Shown here one piece after another: positions 55,145-64,000 of a DNA stretch of 64,000 bases (positions are counted from its first letter, which is position 1; each line of letters begins with the position of its first letter). Origin of the DNA: Trissonchulus latispiculum (Eukaryota; Nematoda; Enoplea; Enoplida; Ironidae); assembly GCA_030248195.1 (NCBI GenBank), contig JASAND010005466.1, positions 1 through 64,000 of the forward strand, written 5' to 3'. A program made the position numbers and the translations under genes. A model generated the notes under the pieces. The model saw only the letters and a list, made by a program, of their open reading frames with translations, was not told the DNA's origin and ran no database searches.

Positions 55145-55640
55145 GGACAATCATTGCCAGTTACTGCTATATATATACTCGGCCAGGGACCTGGAGGCCT
55201 GAGCATCGTTTGTGGGTCTATTAGCCGCACCGCCTGCATTGTACACAATTGTGAGCCGCGTTTCTCTTGCAAACGGGGCATGGCCATCTTGGGCCGGGGT
55301 TTTCCTCAATGTCACCGGACAGGACTAAGAGGCTATTGGGCTTACCGGGCCCGCCACTAAAAAACCCGATTTTCTGGAAGGGGGATAGGACACCCCGAAG
55401 GATGACTCGGGTCTCCGGTATAGGAGTTGGGCCCCATTGAGGAGCCAGGTATGAAAGTTCCTTGGCCCAGGGGACCCGTGGAGACCTGGGGTTTTTCTAG
55501 GCAAAATAAGTGGGGGGAAGAGTGGTGGTCCGGACGCCCCCCCCACAGTGGAGGGGAGGTCAAAATGGGGGGAATTGCCAAAGATACAGTAGAAGAGACC
55601 CTGTTTTCTACATATACTGCTATAACTAAACTAGGCTCAA
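55145..55640 (+). repeat. Dispersed repeat with TATATACTCGGCCAGG start
   Basis: Block containing GTACACAATTGTGAGCCGCG, GCAAACGGGGCATGGCCATC and CAATGTCACCGGACAGGACT. It occurs again at 59420-59890 (same direction) and 56880-57180 (inverted). A partial match to its first 20 bp lies at 53410-53450 inverted. It links the LINE fragments and may be their shared 5' flank. Confidence 0.6.
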
Positions 55641-57339
55641 AAATTGAGTTTTAGACCATAGAAGGTTCGGCAGGCGGAAAAATTTTGAAAATTTTGACAA
55701 AAATCAAATTCGGAGGGACAGGGGGGGGGGAGATGGGGGGCGGGGGGAAGAACCCAAAACTAGTGGGGGGGGCGCCCCCCCACCCCCCCCAAAACAAAAA
55801 ACCCCAGGAGACAGGGCAGAGCTGGACTTTTTCTAGAAGCAAGAAGAGTTGAGAGAGAGAGAGGAATCTAAAAGTGGTCTAAAGACGCTAAAATGCAAAG
55901 TTTGGGCCTGTCTCCTGAAAGCTACGAGCGATTAAAAAATCCCCCTCGTTACTTTGTGTGCATTGGCCGAAATATTCAGAATGAAGAAGAAACCAAACCG
56001 ATCTAGCTGCTAGCCTGTGAAAAAAGTTGATTTCAACTGAAGTGCCAAAATAGCGAAAGTCCGACTTTGGGACCTTGCCACAGAGCCAAAATTGGCCAGG
56101 TGCCAAAATGACCAAAAAAGGTAGCATGGTGGGATCCTGTCTACCAACATATAATAGTAGTATGATGCCAAAATGCCCACATCGTTCCAACACTTAGCCG
56201 TAAAATGCATTTCCAATAAGCGTTATTTACTCAGAAAAAAAACAAACACCAAGGTAACTATCGCCTAGTGCAAAAATTCGAAGTTTCGAATTCGAACCAA
56301 AAGTATGGTGGTACTTGTAGTACTACTCGAGTTGTTTACGATGGTAACCTTTTTACCACTGCCGGGCCTCTAATTAGCTGGCACCAGGCCAACACGGTCT
56401 GCAGGGGCCGTCGCAGACAGTGCTTACGCCCCTACTCTGTAGGCGCGCCATCGTGCCATACGGAAGTAGTTATAGAGTATATAACAGCTATTTTCCTGCA
56501 TTTTTAGGTCTTTAGACCACTTTGAATTCCCCCCCCCCAACTTTTTCGCCTAGAAAAAGCCCAGCCCAAGTACCCCTGTCTCCTGGGGTTTTTTTTACTG
56601 GGGGGGGGGGGGGGGGGAGGCGCTTGGGGTTGGGCCCCCCACCAGGCCCATGGAAGATCTCAGATTTTTTAGGATTTTTGGTCATTCAATTTTCCCTTCG
56701 CCTTTTTTCGTCAATAAGGTCTTTTGGTGCTAAAACTCAATTTTATAGAAAACTAGTTATAATTATATGTAGAAAACAGGCTTTTTATACTGTATTTTTG
56801 GCATTTTTAGCCCATTTTATTCCCCCCCTTGGACCTCCCCCCCCCAGGGCACCCCCCCCCCCCACTTATTTTTGCCTAGAAAAACCCCAGTCTCCACGGG
56901 TCCCCTGGGCCAAGGAACTTTCATACCTGGCTCCTCAAGGGGCCCACTCCTCCCGGAGACCCCAGTCATCCTTCGGGTGTACCTATCCCCCTTCAGAAAA
57001 TCGGGTTTTTTAGGGGGGGAATCCCAAAGCAGTCCTGTCCGGTGACATTGAGGAAACCCGGCCCAAGATGGCCATGCCCCGTTTGCAAGAGAACGCGGCT
57101 CACAATTGTGTACAATGCAGGCGGGGGCTAATAACCCAAAACCCAGCCTGGCCGAGTATATATATAGCAGTAACTGGCAAGATTCCTCCAGTTCCCCTAT
57201 GGAACTGTAATGGTCTGCCATCGATCGCGCCTCCCGGCCCCGCCTCCCCCCCGCACCGAGCACGAACCAACTCTGGCCGACCAAGAGTCAGGTGTATCCT
57301 CGCACCATGCCAACCCTCCCACCCCAAATCCTAAAGCAG

Positions 57340-57765
57340 TCCGAGCTGTCCACAGGCAACCAGCTCCGGCCTCAAATTCCTCCAATGGAACTGTAATGGT
57401 CTGAGAGGAAGGGAGGAGCTGCACAGTGGCCCCTACGACGTTAGAGCTATTCAGGAGACTAGTCTTCAACCCGGCAAACTTTTTGCCATACCTGGGTACT
57501 CAGTATTCCGGAAAGACCGTGTGACTCCCCGGGGAAGAGGCCCTCCAAAAGGGTTCGGAGTGGCCCTCCTTATCCGAAACGATATCCAACATCGCCTTTC
57601 CTCCAGACCTCTCACCGCTCCCACAGATTCCACTACGGATGCGGTTGCAGTGGAAATCTTTGGAAACAGAGACCTTACTGTTGTCTCTGTCTATGTGCCC
57701 CCAATTACTCCAGCAGCCCGGGACCTGAGGCTGAGAGGCAAAGTTTCTCCAGGACTCTCGCTTTG
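57340..57765 (+). pseudogene. LINE endonuclease fragment, plus strand
   Basis: Endonuclease pieces in shifted frames: WNCNGL-like start, YDVRAIQETSLQPGKLFAIP, GYSVFRKDRVTPRGRGPPKG, FGVALLIRNDIQHRLSSRPL and LTVVSVYVPPITPAARDLR. It is related to, but not the same subfamily as, 53706-54455. It stops abruptly where minus-strand LINE sequence begins. Confidence 0.65.
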
Positions 57766-58092
57766 AGTCGATGATTAGCTGTCGATCTGTTCTGCACGCC
57801 TCCTTCCACTCAGGAAGGCGTTCCGGATTCCGCCTTGATTGCTTGTAGAGAGCTTCACGTTGACCTATGGCAGCTGCCACAGCTGGAGACCTCCGTGGCT
57901 TGGGAGGTCTAGGTACAGCTGCTCTCTGGGCTTTGGAGACGACAGCATTGGTAAAGAGGCTGCAGGCGGATTCGGCACATTGGATAGAGTTCGGATCCGA
58001 CGGGAGTGCAGCATCCAAAACTCTGCCAAAGGTTTTCCAATTGGCTTTGTTGAATCTAGGCCGGCTACGCCGCCGCTGTTTACGGTTCAGCA
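57766..58092 (-). pseudogene. LINE linker between endonuclease and reverse transcriptase, minus strand
   Basis: Minus-strand frame starts near 58093 with NRKQRRRSRPRFNKANWKTF and continues through SLFTNAVVSKAQRAAVPRPP, EALYKQSRRNPERLPEWKEA and IIDSKRESWRNFASQ. This pattern is typical of the basic region following the endonuclease in LINE ORF2. It is cut before any reverse transcriptase motif. Confidence 0.6.
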
Positions 58093-58440
58093 TTCCGGAG
58101 ACGAAGAGTGGAGACAGTTATAGGATGATGATCAGAACTGAGGGGGCTATGGTGTACGGACCAGTCACAGTGCGTTGCTAGGGAGGGGTGAATGATAGAG
58201 ACATCAGGAGCGGATCCATTACCGGTCGCTGGGTTGGTGCGCGTCCGCAATCTGTCGTTGACTGGCAGGAGGGCTTGAGATTCCATCCATTCCTCGAGAA
58301 GAGAATCGACCCCGTCAGAATCGGTGCATGCAGAATCCCAGAGGGAGCTGTGGCCATTAAAGTCGCCAAGGCTTATACACCTTTCAGATGGAGTTTCAGT
58401 GACACAGCGACTGTGGTGGAATCCGCCGGTTCTGTTATCT
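58080..58440 (-). pseudogene. LINE endonuclease C-terminal part, minus strand
   Basis: Minus-strand pieces: DFNGHSSLWDSA (near 58350), then EEWMESQALLPVNDRLRTRT, GSAPDVSIIHPSLATHCDWS and SSDHHPITVSTLRLRN. The Ser-Asp-His near 58115 matches the conserved catalytic histidine motif of APE-type endonucleases. A frameshift lies between the first two pieces. Confidence 0.65.
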
Positions 58441-59130
58441 GATCATTTAGCCTGGTGTAGTTGATGTCAGATTTTACCAGGATAGCGGCACCGCCACTTT
58501 TCACCGCGTTTCCAGCTCTACCGGTAATTCTGTTCTGAGCCTCTCGATGGTATAGCCTGGGAATTTGGGGAGGAGTGGTTGACCATCCCTGGTTTGAGTG
58601 CCGTCATTCAGGATGTGTTGGTCTGAGTGGATGGCCCATTCTTCGATCAGGTAGCCCAGCTCGTTTCCATGACGTCCGGGTTCCCATGATTCACAGTGGG
58701 CGTTGAAATCGGCACAGATGATGGAGTTTGTATCGACGACGGGGAGTCGATATGGGTCAAACCGTTGTGTCCTCTGTTCTTCAGCTTGCCGCTGAATAGG
58801 CGGCACATAGACTGATGCCACCTTAGCTGGAGTCACCTTCAGATGGAGTTTCAGTGACACTGCAACTGTGGTGAGAATCCGCCGGTGCTGTTCTCCGATC
58901 GTTTAGCTTCGGTGTAGTTGATGTCAATTATTTTACCAGGATAGCGGCACCGCCACTTTTCACCGCGTTTCCAGCTCTATCGGTAATTCTGTTCTGAGCC
59001 TCGATGGTATAGCCTGGGAATTTGGGGAGTGGTTGACCATCCCTGAAGTGAGTTTCTTGTATAGCCGCAATATTCACATTTAAATCGGCCATGTGCTTCT
59101 GTAGCCAGGCCAGTTTGGATTTCACATCGC
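58441..59130 (-). pseudogene. Rearranged LINE endonuclease fragments, minus strand
   Basis: Two overlapping minus-strand copies of the family at 53706-54455. The first (59130-58928) reads KSKLAWLQKHMADLNVNIAA to GGAAILVK. The second (58860-58501) reads SVYVPPIQRQAEEQRTQRFD, IICADFNAHCESWEPGRHGN, ELGYLIEEWAIHSDQHILND and then joins directly to GQPLLPKFPGYTIERLRTEL, which belongs before it. So the order is scrambled by an internal duplication. Confidence 0.65.
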
Positions 59131-60984
59131 CAGCATTCCATTGGAGGATGCGTAGGGAATTTTTAGGAGCCGGATGGGCGCCTGTTCGCCCCCTGACTGG
59201 TGGGGGAGGGCTAGGAGGGTTGGCATGGTGCGAGGATACACCTGACCTCCTGTCAGTCGGCCAGAGTTGGTTGGAGGGGGCGGGGTGGATTCTGAGGATT
59301 GGCTGTGGGGGACAGAGTTGGCGTGAAGGGGGAGGAGGCGGTGGGACATCGAGGGGAGGGAGGGCAGCAGACTGATGGCAGCCAGCGTCTACAGCCAGCT
59401 GAGGGGAACATGGAGGACAATCATTGCCAGTTACTGTTATATATACTCGGCCAGGGACCTGGAGGCCTGAGCATCGTTTGTGGGTCTATTAGCCGCACCG
59501 CCTGCATTGTACACAATTGTGAGCCGCGTTTCTCTTGCAAACGGGGCATGGCCATCTTGGGCCGGGGATTTCCTCAATGTCACCGGACAGGACTAAGAGG
59601 CTATTGGGCTTACCGGGCCCGCCACTAAAAAACCCGATTTTCTGGAAGGGGGATAGGTACACCCGAAGGATGACTCGGGTCTCCGGTATAGGAGTTGGGC
59701 CCCATTGAGGAGCCAGGTATGAAAGTTCCTTGGCCCAGGGGGCCCGTGGAGACCTGGGGTTTTTCTAGGCAAAAATAGAGTGGGGGGGGGGAAGAGTGGG
59801 GGGTGGACGCCCCCCCCACTAGTGGGGGGGGGAGGTCCAAAAATGGGGGGGGGGAAATAAAATGGGCTAAAAATGCCAAAAATACAGTATAAAAAGCCTG
59901 TTTTCTACATATACTGCTATAACTAAGCTTAAAAGTGCTCAAAAATTGAGTTTTAGCACCAAAATAGACCATTTTTGACGAAAAAATTCCGGCGAAGCCG
60001 GAAAATTTTTGAAAATTTTGACCAAAAATCCTAAAAAATTGGCATTTTCTGGGCACCTTAGGGTGAGTGGGGGGGAAGCCCAAAAAAGTGGGGAGGGGAA
60101 CGAGTGTGGGGGGAGAGGTTGAGTGTGGGGGGGAAACCCAAAAAGTGGGGGGCGCCCCCACCACCCCCCCCCCCAGTAAAAAAACCCCAGGAGACAGGGG
60201 CACATGGGCTGGGCTTTTTCTAGGCGAAAAAAGTTGGGGGGGGGGGAATCTAAAGTGGTCTAAAGACGCTAAAAATGCAGTAAAACTAGCCTGTTTTCTA
60301 CTGCTATAACTATTGTGTATTGGCACGATAGCGCCCCTACATAATATGGGTGTAAAGGCGTCTGCGCGGCCCCCTGCAGACCGTGTTGGCCTGGTGCCAG
60401 CTAATTAGAGGCCCGGCAGTGGTAAAAAGGTTACCATCGTAAACAACTCGAGTAGTACTACAAGTACCACCATACTTTTGGTTCGAATTCGAAACTTCGA
60501 ATTTTTGCACTAGGCGATAGTTACCTTGCGTTTGTTTTTTTTCTGAGTAAATAACGCTTATTGGAAATGCATTTTACGGCGAAGTGTTGGAACGATGTGG
60601 GCATTTTGGCACCATACTACTATTATATGTTGGTAGACAGGATCCCCCCATGCTACCTTTTTTGGTCATTTTGGCACCTGGCCAATTTTGGCTCTGTGCC
60701 AAGGTCCCAAAGTCGGACTTTCGCTATTTTGGCACTTCGGTTGTGGTGGACTTTTTTTCACAGGCTAGCAGCTAGATTGGTTTGGTTTATTTTATTTGAA
60801 TATTTCGGCCAATGCACACAAAGTAACGAGGGGGATTTTTTAATTTCGCTCTGTAGCTTTCAGGAGACAGGCCCAAACTTTGCATTTTTTTTGGCCTGTT
60901 TTGGGTAAAAGTTGCTAAGTTTTTCTTTTACTAGAAATGGCCTAAAAGTCACTAAAAATGGCGTTTTTCGGCCTCGGGGTGGTA

Positions 60985-62115
60985 CCCATATATAGTAAAC
61001 CGGGGTCGCTGAAAACGATGAGCATACTGCCGATACCGCCCGAAGTGACCACTGGTCAGCATGGCTCCCGTGGTTCCTCGCCCAGGGTCAAAGTTGGGAA
61101 AACTCACTCTAAACAGCGTTTTCAGGCGTTTTGGTTGCGGGCATATTATATAGTAAATCGACTACGCTCGTTTCAATGGGCATATCGCCGAAGCCGACGG
61201 AAGTGACCACTGGTCACTACAGCCTATGGGTCCTATTGACCACTGGTCAAACGGCCTAAAACTGCGTTTTTCGGCGTTTTGGTCGGGGGCAGATATAGTA
61301 AATCGACTACGCTCGTTTCAATGGGCATATCGCCGAAACCGACGGAAGTGACCACTGGTCACTACAGCCTATGGGACCTATTGACCACTGGTCAAACGGC
61401 CTAAAACTGCGTTTTTCGGCGTTCTGGTCGGGGGCATATATAGTAAATCGACTACGCTCGTTTCAATGGGCATATCGCCGAAACCGACAGAAGTGACCAC
61501 TGGTCACTACAGCCTATGGGGCCTATTGACCACTGGTCAAACGGCCTAAAACTGCGTTTTTCGGCGTTTTGGTCGGGTACATATATAGTAAATCGACTAC
61601 GCTCGTTTCAATGGGCATATCGCCGAAACCGACAGAAGTGACCACTGGTCACTACAGCCTATGGGGCCTATTGACCACTGGTCAAACGGCCTAAAACTGC
61701 GTTTTTCGGCGTTTTGGTCGGGGGCAGATATAGTAAATCGACTACGCTCGTTTCAATGGGCATATCGCCGAAACCGACGAAAGTGACCACTGGTCACTAC
61801 GGCCTTGGGGCCCTATTGACTACTGGTCAAATGGACTATTTTTCGGCGTTTTGGTTGGGGGCAAATCGATTACGCTCGTCTCAATGAGCACATTTTCAGA
61901 TCTGACGGGCGGAACTGACCACTGGTCACTACGAACTAAGTGGTCTACAGACCAGTGGTCAAACTCCCTAAAACTTAGTTTTTCGGGGTTTTAGTTGCGG
62001 ATGTTTTTATATATATAGTAAATCGACAACGCTCGTTTTAATGGTCATATATATTGCCGGAAACGGATGGAAGTGACCAGTGGTCACTACGGCCTACTGA
62101 CCACCGGAAACGCAT
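60985..62115. repeat. 145-bp satellite array, main block
   Basis: TAGTAAATCGACTACGCTCG recurs at 61151, 61296, 61441, 61586 and 61731, an exact 145-bp period. More diverged units precede (60985) and follow (61863, 62016). Each typical unit holds TGACCACTGGTCA twice, 33 bp apart. Frames crossing it are repeat-derived. Confidence 0.88.
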
Positions 62116-62377
62116 CCAGCATTACCCGGAAAATTAAGTTATGCCGTCTAATTAAACTAGTTAAGTTCAACAAGAAAAATTTTGAAAATTTCGCTTTCTG
62201 ATTTTTTCACTGCAAAATTGGTACCAAAGGGGGGGATCCACATTTTTGATGGGGAATTTCGTTCATACAGGCCTCTCTTGCCAATTCTCCCTCGGCCTCG
62301 ACATACGAGCTAATCTTAAGGCCAATGTTTAACAACATTGGAATATTGTCAGAGAATCTTTAAAGTGCTAAGAGGAC
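62116..62377. other. Unannotated stretch after the satellite
   Basis: A/T-rich spacer with no open frame and no repeat partner seen. It lies between the last diverged satellite unit and the MITE. Confidence 0.4.
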
Positions 62378-63195
62378 AAGAAAGTAAAATGCTCCTCCGG
62401 AGCATGGAAAAGTAATATGGGTGGATAGGGTGAGGTTGCGAAATCAAGAGAGGACTAGTTTTGAAAATGCTTAATATGGGGCTAGGTTCTGAAAGAAAGG
62501 AGGACTAGATTGTGGGCGAACTAATATAGGCACAGCGTCGCCGAACAACCCATATTCGCGGGCATGTACGCTTCGCTTCAGCGTTTGTCACATATATATA
62601 GAACGGTCAAAATTAGAGTGAAAAATGTTGAATAGGTAATCTGCAAGATATATATAGTAGTCGTTCGCGTGGGCAGTTTTAGGCTAGCTATATACCTTAA
62701 ATTTAGTTGGGCTATGACAAGTATCGGACAGAAACATAGGGATGTGGCGGTAAAACTATTGGTTCAATCCGGCAGGGTTGCAGTCAAGGACAATCGCTAT
62801 AAAATTATTCTTTAAATATGCTGTCTGCATAAATGCCTAAAATGAACAGTATATAAGCTTAGACTTTCTTGAATGAAAAGTCTGACTATGTAATACGAAT
62901 ATGGAAGTACGAATATGCGGATATAGATTATATCATCTAATTTAGAATCTGGAACTATAATTTATAGTCTAGCTAGAAATTGATATAGATGATTGTATAA
63001 TTTTTACAGCCCGCGAATATGGGTTGTTCGGCGACGCTGTGCCCATATTAGTTCGCCCACAATCTAGTCCTCCTTTCTTTCAGAACCTAGCCCCATATTA
63101 AGCACTTTCAAAACTAGTCCTCTCTTGATTTCGCAACCTCACCATATCCACCCATATTACTTTTCCATGCTCCGGAGGAGCATTTTACTTTCTTT
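62378..63195. mobile_element. MITE with TGCTCCTCCGGAGCA hairpin near its ends
   Basis: Inverted arms of about 170-190 bp: AGAAAGTAAAATGCTCCTCC at the left and GGAGGAGCATTTTACTTTCT at the right, continuing to GCCGAACAACCCATATTCGC and its complement. The centre is A/T-rich without coding. It sits between satellite blocks, so it probably inserted into or beside the array. Confidence 0.8.
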
Positions 63196-63480
63196 ATAGT
63201 AAATCGACTACGCTAGTTTCAATGGACATATCGCCGGAACCGACGGAAGTGACCACTGGTCACTACAGCCTGTGGGGCCTATTGACCACTGGTCAAACGG
63301 CCTAAAACTGCGTTTTTCGGCGTTTTGGTCGGGGGCATATATAGCAAATCGACTACGCTCGTTGCAATGGGCATATTGCCGAAATCGAGGGAAGTGACCA
63401 GTGGTCACTATGGTCTATGGTGCCTACTGACCACTGGTCAAACCGCCTAAAACAACGTTTTTCGGCCCTATTACGGTATC
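63196..63480. repeat. 145-bp satellite, second block
   Basis: About two units, the first close to the main block (TAGTAAATCGACTACGCTAG), the second diverged with TGACCAGTGGTCA replacing TGACCACTGGTCA once. It resumes directly after the MITE end. Confidence 0.85.
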
Positions 63481-63731
63481 CATATAGGAAATCCGTGTCG
63501 CTGAACACGATGGGCATACTGTCGAACTCTTTGGGGAGGCGAAAAAGTTTTATCCTTATACTACCCACAAACACAGGTTGCAGCGGCCGAAGCTTGGGGC
63601 GGAGGTGAGAATTCAGTGGTACTATATATATTTATATAATCAGTTTTCTGCTCTACCTACGGCACTGTTCAAGCTCCTTGTCTCCATTACCGCATTGCTG
63701 GAAAGGGATCCTTTAAAATGACAGAAGGACA

Positions 63732-64000
63732 AGAAAGAAAAATGCTCCTCTGGAGCATGAAAAAAGTAATATGGGTTATGGTGAGGTTGTAAAATCAAGA
63801 GAGGACTAGTCTTTAAAATGCTTAATATGGGGCTAGGTTCAAAAATAGAAGAGGACTAGGTTGTGAGAGAATTAATATGGGCACAGCTTCGCCGAACAAC
63901 CCATATTCGCGGGATTTCACGTTTCGTCTTAGCTTAGAGCTATCAATGTCAGTCAATAAAAAATTTAAACGTTGCATACTCATTGAATATAGCTGTTTGC
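63732..64000. mobile_element. Left part of a second TGCTCC..GGAGCA MITE, cut by window edge
   Basis: AGAAAGAAAAATGCTCCTCTGG then GGAGCATG, AAGAGAGGACTAGT, TTAATATGGGGCTAGGTTC and GCCGAACAACCCATATTCGC follow the order of 62378-62570 with moderate divergence. The right end lies beyond the window. Confidence 0.75.

Larger units (their letters stand above)
55640..60900. repeat. 5.3-kb inverted repeat enclosing LINE fragments
   Basis: Left arm about 55640-57190, right arm about 59410-60900, centre near 58390. Paired landmarks: TTTGGGCCTGTCTCCTGAAA (near 55903) with its complement near 60860; AACACGGTCTGCAGGGG (near 56392) with its complement near 60371; GGCCATGCCCCGTTTGC (near 57068) with its complement near 59540. 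Frames such as 55888-56193 and 60561-60908 are the same arm read in both directions (LVDRIPPCYLFWSFWHLANF) and match no family known to me. Confidence 0.75.

Noticed and set aside
60985..62115. Hormone-receptor response elements (GGTCA half-sites)
   Set aside because: Half-sites are everted (TGACC..GGTCA), not the inverted arrangement of an estrogen-type element. Without binding data only the motif is reported, not a regulatory call.
60985..63480. CRISPR array (regular 145-bp repeats)
   Set aside because: The whole unit is repeated with no unique spacers, there are no cas genes, and the context is eukaryotic satellite DNA.

Overview
The window looks like repeat-dense nuclear DNA of a eukaryote, most probably an invertebrate animal. 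The evidence is a multi-exon C2H2 zinc-finger gene with GT-AG introns, decayed non-LTR retrotransposons with apurinic-type endonuclease domains, many non-autonomous DNA transposons (several hAT-like with 8-bp target duplications, one Harbinger-like with a TAA duplication), long fold-back elements, satellites and TA microsatellites. I see no bacterial operon, phage, CRISPR array or rRNA. The species cannot be named from the sequence alone.

Layout. 1-8577: an alternating array of two repeats, here called X (about 1.2-1.5 kb) and Y (a 2.35-kb fold-back), in the order X Y X Y X-inverted. Each X carries the same 767-bp hAT MITE with the same target duplication. 9105-10898: a near-perfect 1.8-kb palindrome inside a GTTGTAAA-rich repeat. 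12437-14575: a decayed CR1-like LINE (PHD-like finger, ORF1, endonuclease) with no reverse transcriptase. 14641-15470: a MITE fragment and a decayed copy of an unrecognised protein sequence. 15470-23902: three copies of a palindromic element, here called P, and a 3.38-kb tandem duplication. 23726-34120: a direct duplication (about 4.1 kb per copy, 5.4 kb apart) carrying two near-identical copies of a three-exon zinc-finger gene fragment. The second copy holds an extra 811-bp transposon. 28158-28640 and 35350-35960 carry further copies of the unrecognised protein sequence. 36550-36829 holds a possible RG-rich exon on the minus strand and a tRNA-like sequence.

36983-48775: nested MITEs and two elements with CACACGAAGCC ends. 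The first of these was invaded by a hAT element that now forms a head-to-tail dimer between one pair of 8-bp duplications. 49261-52823: a fold-back element with a 147-bp satellite at its centre. 53460-59130: fragments of a second LINE on both strands, mostly inside a 5-kb inverted repeat (55640-60900). 60985-63480: a 145-bp satellite interrupted by a MITE. A second copy of that MITE runs off the right edge.

The best-supported gene is the zinc-finger fragment (25023-26964 and 30427-32377). Its inferred introns keep frame and rebuild a canonical finger across an exon junction. Almost everything else is mobile-element sequence, and most short open frames in it look like chance. No complete autonomous transposon and no new enzymatic system could be established. 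X, Y and P are labels used only here.
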